From Aegilops tauschii subsp. strangulata (Eukaryota > Streptophyta > Magnoliopsida > Poales > Poaceae), in contig NC_053037.3 of the NCBI RefSeq assembly GCF_002575655.3, forward strand, positions 327,759,294 through 327,823,293: a stretch of DNA of 64,000 nucleotides, given 5' to 3'. This document shows, piece by piece, positions 10,904 to 23,936 of this stretch (within the stretch, counting starts at the first letter, position 1; every line of letters begins with the position of its first letter). The position numbers and the translations under genes were made by a program. The notes under the pieces are model-generated. The model was given only the letters and a program-made list of their open reading frames with translations. It did not search any database and had not been told where the DNA came from.

Positions 10904-13900
10904 TGTAACGCCCACGATGCGGCTATATCTCCCACGTGTCGAGGCACGACTTAGAGGCATAACCGCATAGTGGTTTTGTCGCAAGAAGGGTCATCTTCAC
11001 ACAATCCCATGTAATGAATAAGAATGGGATAAAGAGTTGGCTTACAATCGCCACTTCACACAATACATAAATATTATTCATACATAATCCAAAATACAAA
11101 CATATAGACCGACTACGGTCAAAATCCAGATGAAAATAAGACAACCCCAAATGCTAGATCCCCGATCGTCCCAACTGGGCTCCACTACTGATCATCAGGA
11201 AAAGACACATAGTAACGACCACGTTCCTCGTCAAACTCCCACTTGAGATCGACCCCATCATCTGCACTGGCATCGTCGGCACCTGCAACTGTTTTGGTAG
11301 AATCTGTGAGTCACGAGGACTCAGCAATCTCACACCCGCGAGATCAAGACTATTTAATCTTAAAGGAAAGGAAGGTGTAATGAGGTGGAGCTGCAGCGGC
11401 AAAAGCATATATGGTGGCTAACATACGCACAAGAGAGCGAGAAGAGAAGCAACGGAACGGTCGTCATCTAGCAATGACCAAGAAGTGATCCTGAACTCCT
11501 ACTTACGTCATACATAACACAGACCGTGTTCACTTCCCGGACTCCGCCGAGAAGAGACCATCACGGCTACACTCGCGGTTGATGTATTTTAATTGGGTCA
11601 AGTGACAAGTTCTCTACAACCGGACATTAACAAATTCCCATCTGCCTCATAACCGCGGGCACGGCTTTCGAAAGATAATACCCTGCAGGGGTGTCCCAAC
11701 TTAGCCCATCATAAGCTCTCACGGTCAACGAAGGACAAACCTTGTCCCGGAAAGACCCGATCAGTCTCGGAATCCCGGTTTACAAGACATTTCGACAATG
11801 GTAAAACAAGACCAGCAAAGCCACCCGAATGTGCCGACAAATCCCGATAGGAGCTGCACATATCTCGTTCTCACGGCACACCGGATAAGACAAGCTACGA
11901 GTAAAACCAGACCTCGAGTTTCCCCGAGGTGGCCCCGCAGGCTGCTCGGTTCAGACCAACACTCGAAGGAGCACTGGCCCGGGGGGGTTAAAATAAAGAT
12001 GACCCTCGGGCTCGCGAAAACCCGGGGGAAAAGGCTTAGGCGGCAAATGGTAAAACCAAAGTTGGGCCTTGCTGGAGGAGTTTTATTCAAGGCGAACTGT
12101 CAAGGGGGTCCCATAAATCACCCGACCGCGTAAGGAACGCAAACTCAAGGAACATAATACCGGTATAACAGTAACTAGGGCTGCAAGAGTGGAACAAAAC
12201 ACCAGGCATAAGGCCGAGCCTTCCACCCTTTACCAAATATATATAGATGCATTAATTAAATAAGAGATATTGTGATATCCAAACATATCCATGTTCCGAC
12301 ATGGAACAAACTTCAACTTCACCTGCAACTAGCAACGCTATAAGAGGAGCTGAGCAAAAGCGGTAACTTAGCCAAACAACGGTTTGCTAGGAAAGGATGG
12401 TTAGAGGCTGACATGGAAAAATGAGAGACATGATATAGCAAGTGATAGGTAGCGTAGCATGGCAATAGAGCGAACAACTAGCAAAGCAAAGATAGAAGTG
12501 ATTTCGAGGGGTGGTCATCTTGCCTGCAAGGTTCTCAGAGTTGTCGAAAGCTTGATCCTCGTAAGCGTACTCAATAGGTTCCTCGTTCACGAACTCGTCT
12601 CCCGGCTCTACCCAAAACAAGAACACAAGCAACGGAACCACAATCAATCACGAGGAATGCACAAGCAACATGATGCAAAACATGTATGATATGCAAGACA
12701 TGATGCGCGATGCATATGCGTGCTCCGGAAGGAAAATGATGAACAATGCAGTAACTTGGCAAACCAAGCATGCCACTGGAAAGATGAGATGATTTCGGTC
12801 GAAATCGATATAAAGTTCACCGGAAACGGATGCACGGTTTGCAAATGGCAAGCAAAACAAGAATGACATGAATCTGCGATAAACAGCATGATAGCACTTA
12901 AAATGCAATAAGTAACAATGCTACAGCACTCCAACATAGCAACAAAGCATATGACAGTAATCTACAGGGGATGCTTGACAAAAGATGAACACTGAGCTAC
13001 GGCTAGTTCACAACATGTCAAGCTCAAACAAGCATGGCAAAAGTGCAAAAGATAACAGGTTCACAGACTTGGTGAAAAACTGGACATGGCAGAAAACATC
13101 ATCAGGTAGCAATGTTCAGAGCACGAAATCAACATGCTACAGGAACTTAACATAGCAAAACAAAGCATGGAAATGTTCTACTAAATGCATATGACAAAAT
13201 CCCTTACTGACCATAAGCCAAAAAGGACTAGAAGATATGATGGCAAGCATGTAAACATTGCAAGTTTCGTTATCAGGTTTCAGACTTAGCAGAAAACAGA
13301 GCATGGCAGAAATAATAATATGAAGGCCTCTTTGTGGGCTTTATGCACTCACTACAGAGCAATGCATGACAAAACAATCATACCTATAGTAAGATGGCAT
13401 ATTTATGAAGCTATCCATAGTAAGAACAATTGCATAGCATGTATGGATCAACTACAATAAGCTTGGCAAAAATGAATATCATGTTAAGACTCTGCCAGAA
13501 ATATTTTATAGCAAAGGTAGAGCAAGATTGAGTTATGCTATGGCACCCCATAATTGCAAACAAGGGCAGGATTGGATCAATTACAATAATAGCTACAAAA
13601 CATCCTTACTGAATATCTCCAAAATATGCATGGAACTCTCTGTAGCATCAAGTTTACATGGCAACGAAATAACAGCAGACAAGGGCAGGATTGGATCAAT
13701 TACGGAGCCTACTTTGCATGCTTGTGCTAGTTACCACAGAGATCACAAAAATACATGACATACACCACTGTAAAGATGGCATGGCATACTTCAAAACACA
13801 TGTAGAGCTCATGCCCATAAGATGCACATATTTAATGATACAAAAATGACAATTCTCCAAGTTTTGATAAGAACCAGCAGATAACAGCAACTAGCCCTCT

Positions 13901-15068
13901 TACAACAGAGATTTGGGCATCAAGATGACCTCTAACGAACATGGTGCAATTGAACAAAATGCAGAGCATCACGAGACGAACAATTTGACATATTACACAC
14001 GCGAAACGGAGCTATGCACAAAGAGTTATGCAATGAGGAACATGGCAATATGCTGTAACAGGGAAAAAAACTTGGAGAAATATGGGGGGTCGGGGAAAGT
14101 CAACGCTACAGTGGCGGATCGAGATCTGGGAAGAGATCGACCGAAGCTCGGGCTCGGGCTCGGCCTCGCCGGCGACGGAGGAGGAGAGGGAGGCCGCGGC
14201 CGGAGGGAGGCGCGCCGGTGGAGGGAGGCGCGGTGGTCGGTGCGGGCGGCGCCGGCGCCGGCGGCCAGGGCGCGCGGCGGCGGCCGACGAACAGGCGGCG
14301 ACGCGGGTCGGCGTGCGGAGCCGGGAGGCGGCGGCGGATCGGGCCGGGCGGGCCCCGCCTGGGCCCGGCGGGCCGGCGGCGCGGGGAGGAGAGAGAGGGA
14401 CAGGTGGCGGCGCGGGATTCGTCCGGGACGGCGGCGCAGACACGTCCGGCGGCGGGGAATTTCGTCCGGGCGCGAGGTGGAAGAAGGTAGGGTTTGGACG
14501 GCGATTCGTTTTTCGGGAGGGATGCATTTAAATAGGTAGAGGGAGCTAGGAGAGTCCAAATGAGGTGCGGTTTTCGCCCACACGATCGTGATCGAACGAC
14601 CTAGAGCATGGAAGAGAGTTTGGTGGGTTTTGGGCTGGTTTTGAGGGGGTTTTTTGCTGGACACTCAAATGGACATTGCGGATGCCCGGTTAACCGTTGG
14701 AGTACCAAACGACCTTCAAATGGAACGAAACTTGACCGGTAGTTTCCGGGTGGTATAATAAGGCCACTTGACAAGCATCGGTCCATTCCGAGAAAGTTTG
14801 ACACCCGCACACGAAATAGAACAAGAGGGGTGCACCGGAGGAGATAGGAGCGCCGGATTGCAAAACGGACAACGGGGAAAATGCTCGGATGCATGAGACG
14901 AACACGTATGCAAATGCAATGCACATGATGACATGATATGAAATGCATGACATGAACAAAAGCAAAACGAAAGACAAAACCCGACCACGGAGGGAATATC
15001 ATAACACATAGCCGAAAATGGCAAGAGTCGGAGTTACAAATATGGAAAGTTACATGCGGGGTGTTACA
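10904..15068 (-). mobile_element. Solo chromovirus LTR, same family as 1,958-6,234
   Basis: This 4,165-bp LTR reads TGTAACGCCCACG to GGGGTGTTACA on the plus strand and is flanked by GATCC on both sides (10,899-10,903 and 15,069-15,073). It splits the Copia RT/RNase H. It is the inverted counterpart of the LTR at 1,958-6,234, with long near-identical blocks: about 4% difference in the 190 bp after the exon-B stop, by eye. It has the same gene-like layout, read on the minus strand: TATA-like box near 14,530, GC-rich block 14,500-14,090, AT-rich middle, exon A at 12,607-12,524 and exon B at 11,282-11,185. Confidence 0.94.
11185..12607 (-). CDS. LTR-borne spliced acidic reading frame, last two exons (copy 2)
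   Basis: This has the same structure as at 4,531-5,953. Exon A is 12,607-12,524 (84 bp) and exon B is 11,282-11,185 (98 bp), joined across a 1,241-bp intron with a GC donor (GCAAGA) and an AG acceptor. Compared with copy 1, exon A has four base changes giving two conservative replacements (V to I, T to A). Exon B has two base changes, both silent, so the last 32 codons encode the same peptide ending FPDDQ. No frameshift or stop has entered either exon, although this solo LTR is dead as a mobile element. The overall exon divergence (6 of 182) is close to that of neighbouring LTR sequence, so selection is not proven by this pair alone. Confidence 0.5.
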
Positions 15069-15927
15069 GATCCACTCCTGGATTACTTTGGTACCTCCCT
15101 GCTAAACTAATAGCAAGGCACACATCAGGTCTGGTACACAGCATTGCATACATGATAGAACCTATGGCTGAAGCATAGGGAATGGCTTTCATTTTCTCTC
15201 TATCTTCTGGAGTGGTCGGGCATTGCGTCTGACTCAACTTCACACCTTGTAACACAGGCAAGAACCCTTTCTTTGCTTGATCCATTTTGAACTTCTTCAA
15301 AACTTTATCAAGGTATGTGCTTTGTGAAAGCCCAATTAAGCATCTTGATCTATCTCTATAGATCTTGATGCCCAATATATAAGCAGCTTCACCGAGGTCT
15401 TTCATTAAAAAACTCTTGTTCAAGTATCCTTTTATGATATCCAATTCTATATCATTTCCAATCAACAATATGTCATCCACATATAATATTAGAAATGCTA
15501 CAGAGCTCCCACTCACTTTCTCGTAAATACAGGCTTCTCCAAAAGTCTGTATAAAACCATATGCTTTGATCACACTATCAAAACGTTTATTCCAACTCCG
15601 AGATGCTTGCACCAGTCCATAAATGGATCGCTGGAGCTTGCACACTTTGTTAGCATCCTTTGGATTGATAAAACCTTCGGGTTGCATCATATACAACTCT
15701 TCTTCCAGAAATCCATTCAGGAATGCAGTCTTTACAGCCATTTGCCAAATTTCATAATCATAAAATGCAGCAATTGCTAACATGATTCGAACGGACTTAA
15801 GCATCGCTACGGGTGAGAAAGTCTCATCGTAGTCAACTCCTTGAACTTGTCGAAAACCTTTCGCAACAAGTCGAGCTTTGTAGACAGTAACATTACCATC
15901 AGCGTCAGTCTCTTCTTGAAGATCCAC
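15069..15927 (-). pseudogene. Copia reverse transcriptase
   Basis: An 859-bp open frame on the minus strand encodes most of the Copia RT. Motifs include ARLVAKGFRQ, YDETFSPVA, the active-site FLILYVDDILLIGND (near 15,480), KDLGEAAYILGI and QSTYLDKVLKKF. It is truncated at 15,069 by the solo LTR insertion and continues at 10,903. At the upstream end a frameshift near 15,900 separates it from the integrase tail. RT copies element RNA into DNA in virus-like particles. This copy is non-functional as part of a broken pol. Confidence 0.92.
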
Positions 15928-17130
15928 TTATTCTCGATGGCTTGCCGATCATCGGGCAAGTCAACCAAAGTCCACACTTTGTTCTCATACATGGATCCCA
16001 TCTCAGATTTCATGGCCTCAAGCCATTTCAGCGGAATCTGGCTCATCATCGGTTCCTCATAGTTCATAGGTTCGTCATGGTCAAGTAACATGACCTCCAG
16101 AACCAGATTACCGTACCACTCTGGTGCGGATCTTACTCTGGTTGACCTACGAGGTTCAGTAGTAACTTGATCTAAAGTTACATGATCATCATCATTAGCT
16201 TCCTCACTAATTGGTGTAGTAGTCACAGGAACTGATTTTTGTGATGAACTACATTCCAATAAGGGAGCAGGTACAATTACCTCATCAAGTTCTCCTTTCC
16301 TCCCACTCACTTCTTTCGAGAGAAACTCCTTCTCTAGAAAGGATCCATTTTTAGCAACAAATGTCTTGCCTTCGGATCTGTGATAGAAGGTGTACCCAAC
16401 AGTCTCCTTTGGGTATCCTATGAAGACACATTTCTTCGATTTGGGTTCGAGCTTATCATGTTGAAGCTTTTTCACATAAGCATCACAGCCCCAAACTTTA
16501 AGAAACGACAACTGGGTTTCTTGCCAAACCACAGTTCATAAGGTGTCATCTCAACGAATTTAGATGGTGCCCTATTTAACGTGAATGCAGCCGTCTCTAA
16601 AGCATAACCCCGAAATAATAGCGGTAAATGAGACACACCATTACGCTATGGTGTTCCGGGTGGCGTGAGTTGCGAAACTATTCCGCATTGTTTCAAATGA
16701 AGACCAAACTCGTAACTCAAATATTCTCCTCCACGATCAGATCGCAGAAACTTTATTTTCTTGTTACGATGATTTTCCACTTCTCTCTGAAATTCTTTGA
16801 ACTTTCCAAATGTTTCAGACTTATGTTTCATCAAGTATATATACCCATATCTGCTCAAATCATCTGTGAAGGTCAGAAAATAATGATACCCGCCGCAAGC
16901 CTCAATATTCATCGGACCGCATACATCAGTATGTATTATTTCCAATAAATCTGTTGCTCGCTCCATTGTTCCGGAGAACGGAGTTTTAGTCATCTTGCCC
17001 ATGATGCATGGTTCGCAAGTACCAAGTGATTCCAAAAGTCGATCAGTATGGAGTTTCTTCATGCGATTTACACCAATATGACCCAAACGGCAATGCCACA
17101 AATAAGTTGCACTATCATTATCAACTCTGC
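15928..17130 (-). pseudogene. Copia integrase, broken
   Basis: On the minus strand the zinc-binding WHCRLGHIG and CEPCIMGK motifs are followed by the catalytic-core Asp motifs HTDVCGPM and RSDRGGEY. The frame stops after QLTPPGTP at 16,646. It resumes in another frame at about 16,530 with FLKVWGCDAYVK and the variable RRSTRVRSAPEWYG linker before the RT. The first residues are separated from gag-protease by the hAT insertion at 17,139-24,658; removing that insertion restores continuity at a lysine/arginine pair (17,131 with 24,667). Confidence 0.9.
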
Positions 17131-17576
17131 ATCTTTTGTAAGGATGGCAATGGGTAGGGTATGCGGCGGGTAGAGCAATACCATACCCATACCCGTGTAA
17201 TCAATGGGTACAAAATTCTACCCATACCCATACCCATGGGTATGAACCTTTACCTGTAGCCATACCCGATGGGTAGCCAACCCATTGGCTACCCAACGGG
17301 TACATCAAATAATACACAAGTTATTCGCAATTTTACATTCATCTATAGCACATTTGACAAAAAAAATATTGATCTCAACTCAATAACAGTTAGATGAGTA
17401 CATGATAATTATCTATAGGTACACTTGTGAATCACGGGTAAAACTCACATGTTAGTATAAATGGGTAGGGTATGGGTATATCCATGGGTAAGAGGCCATA
17501 CCCATACCTTACCCATGACTTAACGGGTAGGGTATGGGTACTACCCATGGGTATAAAATTGTGCCCATACCCTACC

Positions 17577-18237
17577 TGTCGGGGATATACCCCACGGTAT
17601 GACCCGGCCGGAAGTATGACCCGGCCGGACTTGGCATTTCGCTGATGACCCGGCGGAGGACTAGCGACTCATGGGTCTGGCGGCTCATTGGTCAGACAGC
17701 TCATGAACCAGACGACTCATGGATGGCCCCGACGACGGGTCAGATAGAGGACAAGGCCCAAGGCCCAGAAGGCCGGCTCACGTTTATGATGGGCTGGCTT
17801 AAGAAGAAAGGGATGACGAATATTTCCTTTACAGGGAAGCAAGACCCGGACTTGTAATTAACTTGTAAGAGAAGATAGACTAGTCCTAGTCCTACTAGGA
17901 CTCCACATGTAACCCGCCCCTCTAACTTATATAAGGAGGGGCAGGGCTCCCCAAAGAGAGAGGGGGCAACAAGAAATAATCTCTAGGGCTAAACACCGAG
18001 AGCCGGCTTATGCGGCGACTCTCCCGTGATCATAATGAGACCTAGCCACAAACAGCATGTAGGGTTGTTACCGGATGATGTTTCCCGGGGCCCGAAGCTG
18101 TCTAAACCCTTGTCTTGTGCGTTGATCCGCCCTGCGTCTCTCATCCCAATCAACTCCTCTCAAGCTACTACATAGATGCGCTGGCCTCACGACTAAGTCC
18201 TCACGCTAAGGACATCTGCCGTGACAATTCCACGACA
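17577..18237 (+). repeat. 5' LTR of the non-autonomous LTR element
   Basis: The LTR starts TGTCGGGGATATACCCC and ends ATTCCACGACA. A TATA box (TTATATAAGG, 17,927-17,936) sits in its middle. Five substitutions separate it from the 3' LTR. Confidence 0.95.
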
Positions 18238-18239
18238 GT

Positions 18240-18256
18240 TGGCGCCCACCGTGGGG
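18240..18256 (+). other. Primer-binding site of the non-autonomous LTR element
   Basis: TGGCGCCCACCGTGGGG begins two bases after the 5' LTR. This is the PBS form used by many grass Gypsy elements, so the helper is probably a Gypsy rather than a Copia. The tRNA identity is not asserted. Confidence 0.75.
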
Positions 18257-21200
18257 CCTGCGCACAGTGGTGTTGTTCTTGGAGGGAGCTCTCCAGGGAT
18301 CGAGGAGCTCGCGATTGTCAAGTGAAGAAAAGTCATCCATGAAAGATTAAAGTTGGAAAAGTTAGGGTTTCGTGCGTGCTGCCGCACATAAACTCGAAAG
18401 GCAGATGGATTTTTTGGCGTGCCGTTGTTAAGTCACGCATTTGTAAGCCATCCAAGAACAGCAAGATTTTCCAAATGCGGCTATAGATGTTTGTCCGCCG
18501 AAACCATCAAAGTTGCAGATGTTTTCTGTCTAAGTTGCCGAGTTGTTGCCTCTGATCAAGTCAAAAAGTGCAGACAAGCGCATCAGCTCGATTGGTTGGT
18601 TTGGACTTGCCGACCGGGATGTCGCAGTACGCCACTAGGAGGCAAGGAGAGTACGCTTTTGATTAGTACGTCATTAGCCAAGGTAGCTTTCTCTTTGTCA
18701 GCTCTTATTATTACTACAAGGAAGCTACGAGGAGGAGTTAAGGAAGGGAAAAGAACAAGCCAAGTACGTCCACTCAACGTGGAAATCAAAAAGAAGGAAA
18801 AGAAAAGGACAGCTACTGTACCGTTTTGGACACTTGATCGGATGAGAGTTGGAAAGCCAAGTCGACTACGACCCAGACTCTGCTACCGCGACTGCACATC
18901 GCTAGCCTGCTTTCCGCCTGAGCCGGACTCCGTTGGCGAGCGGCCGCTCCGTCCTCAAGCCGGCCTCTGCTAGTGCCTCGCTTGTAGGTTGCGTTAGCAC
19001 GCTTTGCCAACAGTCGCGCTGACCCAACTCTGCCTCGGGTTCTACCACCAAATCACCAGTCTCCATGATAACTCGCATCTGTCGCTGCGACTCACACACC
19101 GGGACGCCTCCGCGGTCTCGGTCTCTGTTGTAGCTGCGGCTATGCCTCGACCCGTCCAGTTGGCTTTGGCCGTCGACCCACCGCTTCACCTATCCGCGGA
19201 GCCACTGCACCGTTCTAAGCCGCCGGTGTGTTTTTTGGCCTCGGCCCACGGCCTTGCCTCCACAAGCCGCCGCAGCGTTGTTTCACGACCGGCATTGTTC
19301 TGAGTCGCCGCGTGTCCGTTGCAAGCCGGCCCATCGTCATCGCACGATACTACAAGGTGCTACCCTTCCTATATATTTTACTAGCACAAATAATGTTTTT
19401 TTCCAAAGAACAATTACTTTGGCATGTAATATTTTTATGCAGGACGGCTATTAAAGGAAAAAGGGGTGGCATTACACCGCGGAGGCATGTCCGGTTGTGC
19501 CGCACAGCTTCACAGACACGCGTATCGCGGTCCGACTTATATCAACGCGCCGGTCGACTTGCCCGTCCGTACCACCTTACAACGCCACCGACGACTCGCC
19601 CGTCCGCCCTCGCCGCCGGTTCATGCGTCCGCGCCGGCTTACAACGCCGCGGCCGGCTCATCTATCTGCTCCCGCGGCCGACTCGTCTGTCTGCGCGACT
19701 TACAATGCTGCGGCCGACTCACGCGTCCGCTCTGTCCTTTAAATATCGCGGTAAACGGATCATACGCCGTCCAAACAAATCAGGTGATATCCATCCAAGT
19801 TTATTTTATTAGCACATATTTTTGTTAAAGAGCAAGTTTATCTTTGCCTTGGTCGGCCGTATCGTTTATGCAGGGCAATGGTTCACTGCAAGAGCGATGG
19901 TCGTGTCATGTGCCTTGACGAACACGCGTGCCAGCCGCCTCCTCTTTGGCCCAATTTACATCAACACGTCGGCTGACTTGCCGGTTCACGCGTCCGCACC
20001 AGTTTACAACGCGGAGGACAATTTGCTCGTCCGCACCGGTTTACAAAGCCTCAACCGACTCATTTGTCTATATCCGTAGCCGACTCGCTCGTGATTGGTT
20101 TTAACCTCGCCACGGTGATCATCAACTCCGCGGTGGATAACTACTGGCCTGACGTATCAGGTGAAATCCATCCAATATGTTTTTATATTACATATTGCTT
20201 TCTTTAAAAACAACAAGTACTTTGGCTTGCAATACTTTTTGATGCAGGACAATTGTTCGTTGTGAATGAGGTGTTATATTGTGGGTATGGAGCAAGCGAT
20301 GGCAATGTTCTGCACCGGGGTTTCGTCCGTGTCATACTGCCCGGAGAATGAACGTGTGCAAGGTCACCATCCTCTGTGGCCCGGTTTACATTAACTCGCC
20401 CGTCCGCGCCGGCTTACAGCGCCGCGGCTGACTCATCTGTTGCCCGGGCGAATCAGGACATTTGTTCACTACGTCAAAACAAACATGGTTGACTCGCTCG
20501 CGCCGGTTTACAGCGCCGCAGCCGGTTCATCTGTTTGAGCTGCCTCTGATGTGGCGGTCGTCTTTTCCATCCGTCTATTGCGGCCTGGTCTACATCGACA
20601 CACCAGAACTGCATCTGTCTGCATGAACGAATTATTGAATATGAGCAAGTCACTACTTGGGAAGCCCGGTTTTCTTCCAACAGTTTGGAGGAAAATTGTC
20701 ATGTGTTATCAGCCGCCGTCGGCACTGGACGGCTCAATGGGCAGGCGCACAAGTCGTCGCCACTACAGTTTGGTTAACTTCAAAACATCCAGTTGGAAGG
20801 AACCATTGGCCGAGTTGCTGACACGGCTCATACGGGATCATTTATAACCCGCCGCAGTCACCTCAACCTTCTGTGGATACACATCGTGCTATCAACACCA
20901 ATGATATACAAGTTATGCCGGTTTATATCACGGTTAAATATGGAGAATCTCAAGCCAACTCCTCGAGTCATCTTGAGACTCGGGGGCTACAGTGACATGA
21001 CTCGGGAACCCCGGGTCGTTGGAGGGAATGATAACTCGGTTCCAGAGGCTGCTACCATATTGATGAAAATTTAAGGCCGTCAGAAAATTGCCGGTTCAAA
21101 ATAAAAATTCCGGTTTAAAATCCGGTTCAAGAGATATCTCTCTCCCGCAAAGTTTTGAAGCTTTCAATCCGGTTCAAACATCCGGCTCAAGGTAAATTTA

Positions 21201-23936
21201 TATCTTATAAAGCTTTGAAGCTCTCAATATCCGGTTTACAAATTTCCGGTTCAAAAAGAGGTTGTCTCTCGCAAAGTTCGAGTTCTCAGGAAAAGTTAAA
21301 GGGACCAAAGAGAGTCTGTTACAAAGCACAACTCAAATATAGGTACCCTGCTTTAATGACCATTGGGAGCTGATCGTATTCGAATTTAGCTTAACCCTTT
21401 TGGTGTGACCCTGATCGTATTCGAATCAGAGTCGTTAAATATTTTCATGATCACTAGGGGGCTTCCTGTTCAAACATAGGTCGTATTCGAACCAAAGAGA
21501 ACATAGCTGTCGATACCCTTTTGATCGACACACTGCCGAGCTCATTGGGGAGTTTCTTGGTCATATTTGAACCATAAGTCAACCCCCTTTGGGAACCGAC
21601 GTGGATCGTATTCGAATCAGCGTCGTTAAACAACTCTCAAGGTCATTTGGGGGCTTCCTGTTCAAACATAGGTCGTATTCGAACCAAAGAGAACATAGCT
21701 GTCGGTACCCTCTTGATCAGCAACGCCAAAGCCACTAGGGGCTATATGATCGTATTCGAATCTTAGCTTAACCCCTTTGGGACGGTTTTCTGATCGTATT
21801 CGAATCAGAAGCCTCAAAAATTTTGAAGTCTCTTTTTGCAAATAATTTTTGGGATTTTATTTGAAAGCTCTTTTGAACACATCTAAAGTGTATATGAGTG
21901 GTTTCTATTTAAACCCGGCTTGATTTTCGATGATAAGTCGCCGGCTTATGACAATCATCATCTATGTGGAAGCATTGGCTTCTAAGGATTGGGTTATCAC
22001 ACTTACTGCACAGGTATCATAAGCCGGCAGTACAATTCCATATCACAGGTATGATATTGTTTATACATGATTATGTTTAAACTGGCCCTGGCTATGGACT
22101 TTAAGCCGCCGGTATGTTTTGAATTGCGCCATTGGAATCATGCGTGTATCAAAGATTGGGTTGTCACCCTTATCGTGCAGGTCATATAAACCGACAAATG
22201 CAAATTCAATATCACAAGTATGATATTATAGTTATGTTTCAAAGTTATGATTCATAACAGGCTTATCTGTGACTCCTTTTTTACACATCAGTGGTCATAT
22301 GTAAGATATTATGACCCGCCCTGCGGTAAACCGCCAAGGGTTCTTGTGATCTACTTGCGTGCAGGATAAGACTACATTTGGGTGGTTACCCGCCCTGGTT
22401 TTGACGTTAAGTCGCCAGGGCATATGTTGTTTAAACTTTGCAGGATTTACAGAGCTATGACTTACATAAATGATTAAATTCAAGCCCATCATCATAGATG
22501 GAAATTGGTGTCTCAAAAGGGTTATCAATTCTTGATTTTCTCAAAGGCTATAAGCCGCCGGGTTGTACAAATTCCAGCTTACAATGGAGACATATTAAGT
22601 CGCCATCGGCCAAGAGCCGCCGGGTATTTAAACTCCGGATTGACCTATCAGCAGATGAGGTATTCAAAGTCGCTTTGGCGCAATGGCTATTATTTTATCA
22701 ATGGATATGATTTATTCTACAATGGAAAGAATAGTCCCGAGTCGCTGCAGGCTTACGACCTGACACTTGGGGGCTACATTATTCAAATTGATATTACATC
22801 AAATATGCAAGTCCCATGTCACTGCCAGCATGCACCATGGCACTTTGGGGCTAATGCAAAGTCATTTTTTGCTCAAATTATTGAAGACCCGACTCATCAC
22901 ATTCTAAATGAGCCGGCCCTTAGGGGCTACCAATTGCTCCTGTCGAAAATTCAAGGTACACAAGCCTTAATCCATTATATTGAAAGATCCACTATTCAGT
23001 TGGTAGAGTACAAAGCTCTTAACCTTGTGGACGTGGGTTCAAGCCCCATGGTGGAGATTACATCATATACTGTTATTATCAATCAATCATATACAAAGTC
23101 CCAGCTCGGTAATATCTTACTGACCCGGCCCTTGGGGGCTACACGTTGCTGGTCAAGATTACATGATCATATTTACAAAGTCCCTGCTCATTATTGCATA
23201 ATGACCCGGCCCTTGGGGGCTACGCTGGTTGAAGTTTATATGAGCATGAGGCAATTACAAGTCCCAGGTTGCTGCAAGCATGACAACCCAGCACTTGGGG
23301 GCTACATAATATGGAGTATTCAGTTTTTACTAGTGACTGAGATGAACAATATGGATTTCTTCAAAGTGGCAGCATTTATATTGAAGCAAGTCTTAAGCCA
23401 TCACTTTGTTCTACTCAAGACTTGGGGGCTACAGGTATTATATTATTATCGAAGAAATATTTTCAAATTCTTTGTTTTGAGCAAACCAGATTGACCTGGC
23501 GTCACCAATCATTATGACCCTGTGTCTACAACCCGGCGTCATCAATAATCATGAACCGGCGTTGGCAACAATCATGACCCGGAATTATCAGCTTTTATAA
23601 CCCGACAATGGTGGTAATCATAAACCGGCAAGTTTTACATCTTCAAGCCGGCTGGATATCAGTTGAATATTTCAGAGACTAATATTTTTGTCAATTCGGA
23701 GCATTGAAAGCCAATTCAAATGGATTCTTTATTTACAAGAGCCAATATCAGCAAATGGATTATGAAGCTGGCGTATTGACCCGGATATTCCAGGAGAAAA
23801 TGTCAAGGACTCAAGGATGATCAGGTGCCGGTTTACAAGAATATTTAACCCGAAGCACAACCTGTCAAATTTGTTCTTGTGTTTATGTTGCAGGATCAGT
23901 TTAACATGGATAAATCCAAATTAAACTGGGGGCTAA

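Noticed and set aside
13913..14664. Long frames on both strands in the second chromovirus LTR
   Set aside because: This is the same GC-rich block in the solo LTR. The frames do not correspond between the two LTR copies.
17139..17576. The repeated CCCATACCC pattern as telomere-like or CRISPR-like repeats
   Set aside because: Units are irregular, appear on both strands as palindromes, and fall within a hAT element with clear ends and an 8-bp duplication. A plant nuclear sequence is also no context for CRISPR.
18419..18973. 184-codon plus-strand frame in the non-autonomous LTR element
   Set aside because: There is no recognisable domain, composition is ordinary for noncoding sequence, and many similar short frames overlap it.
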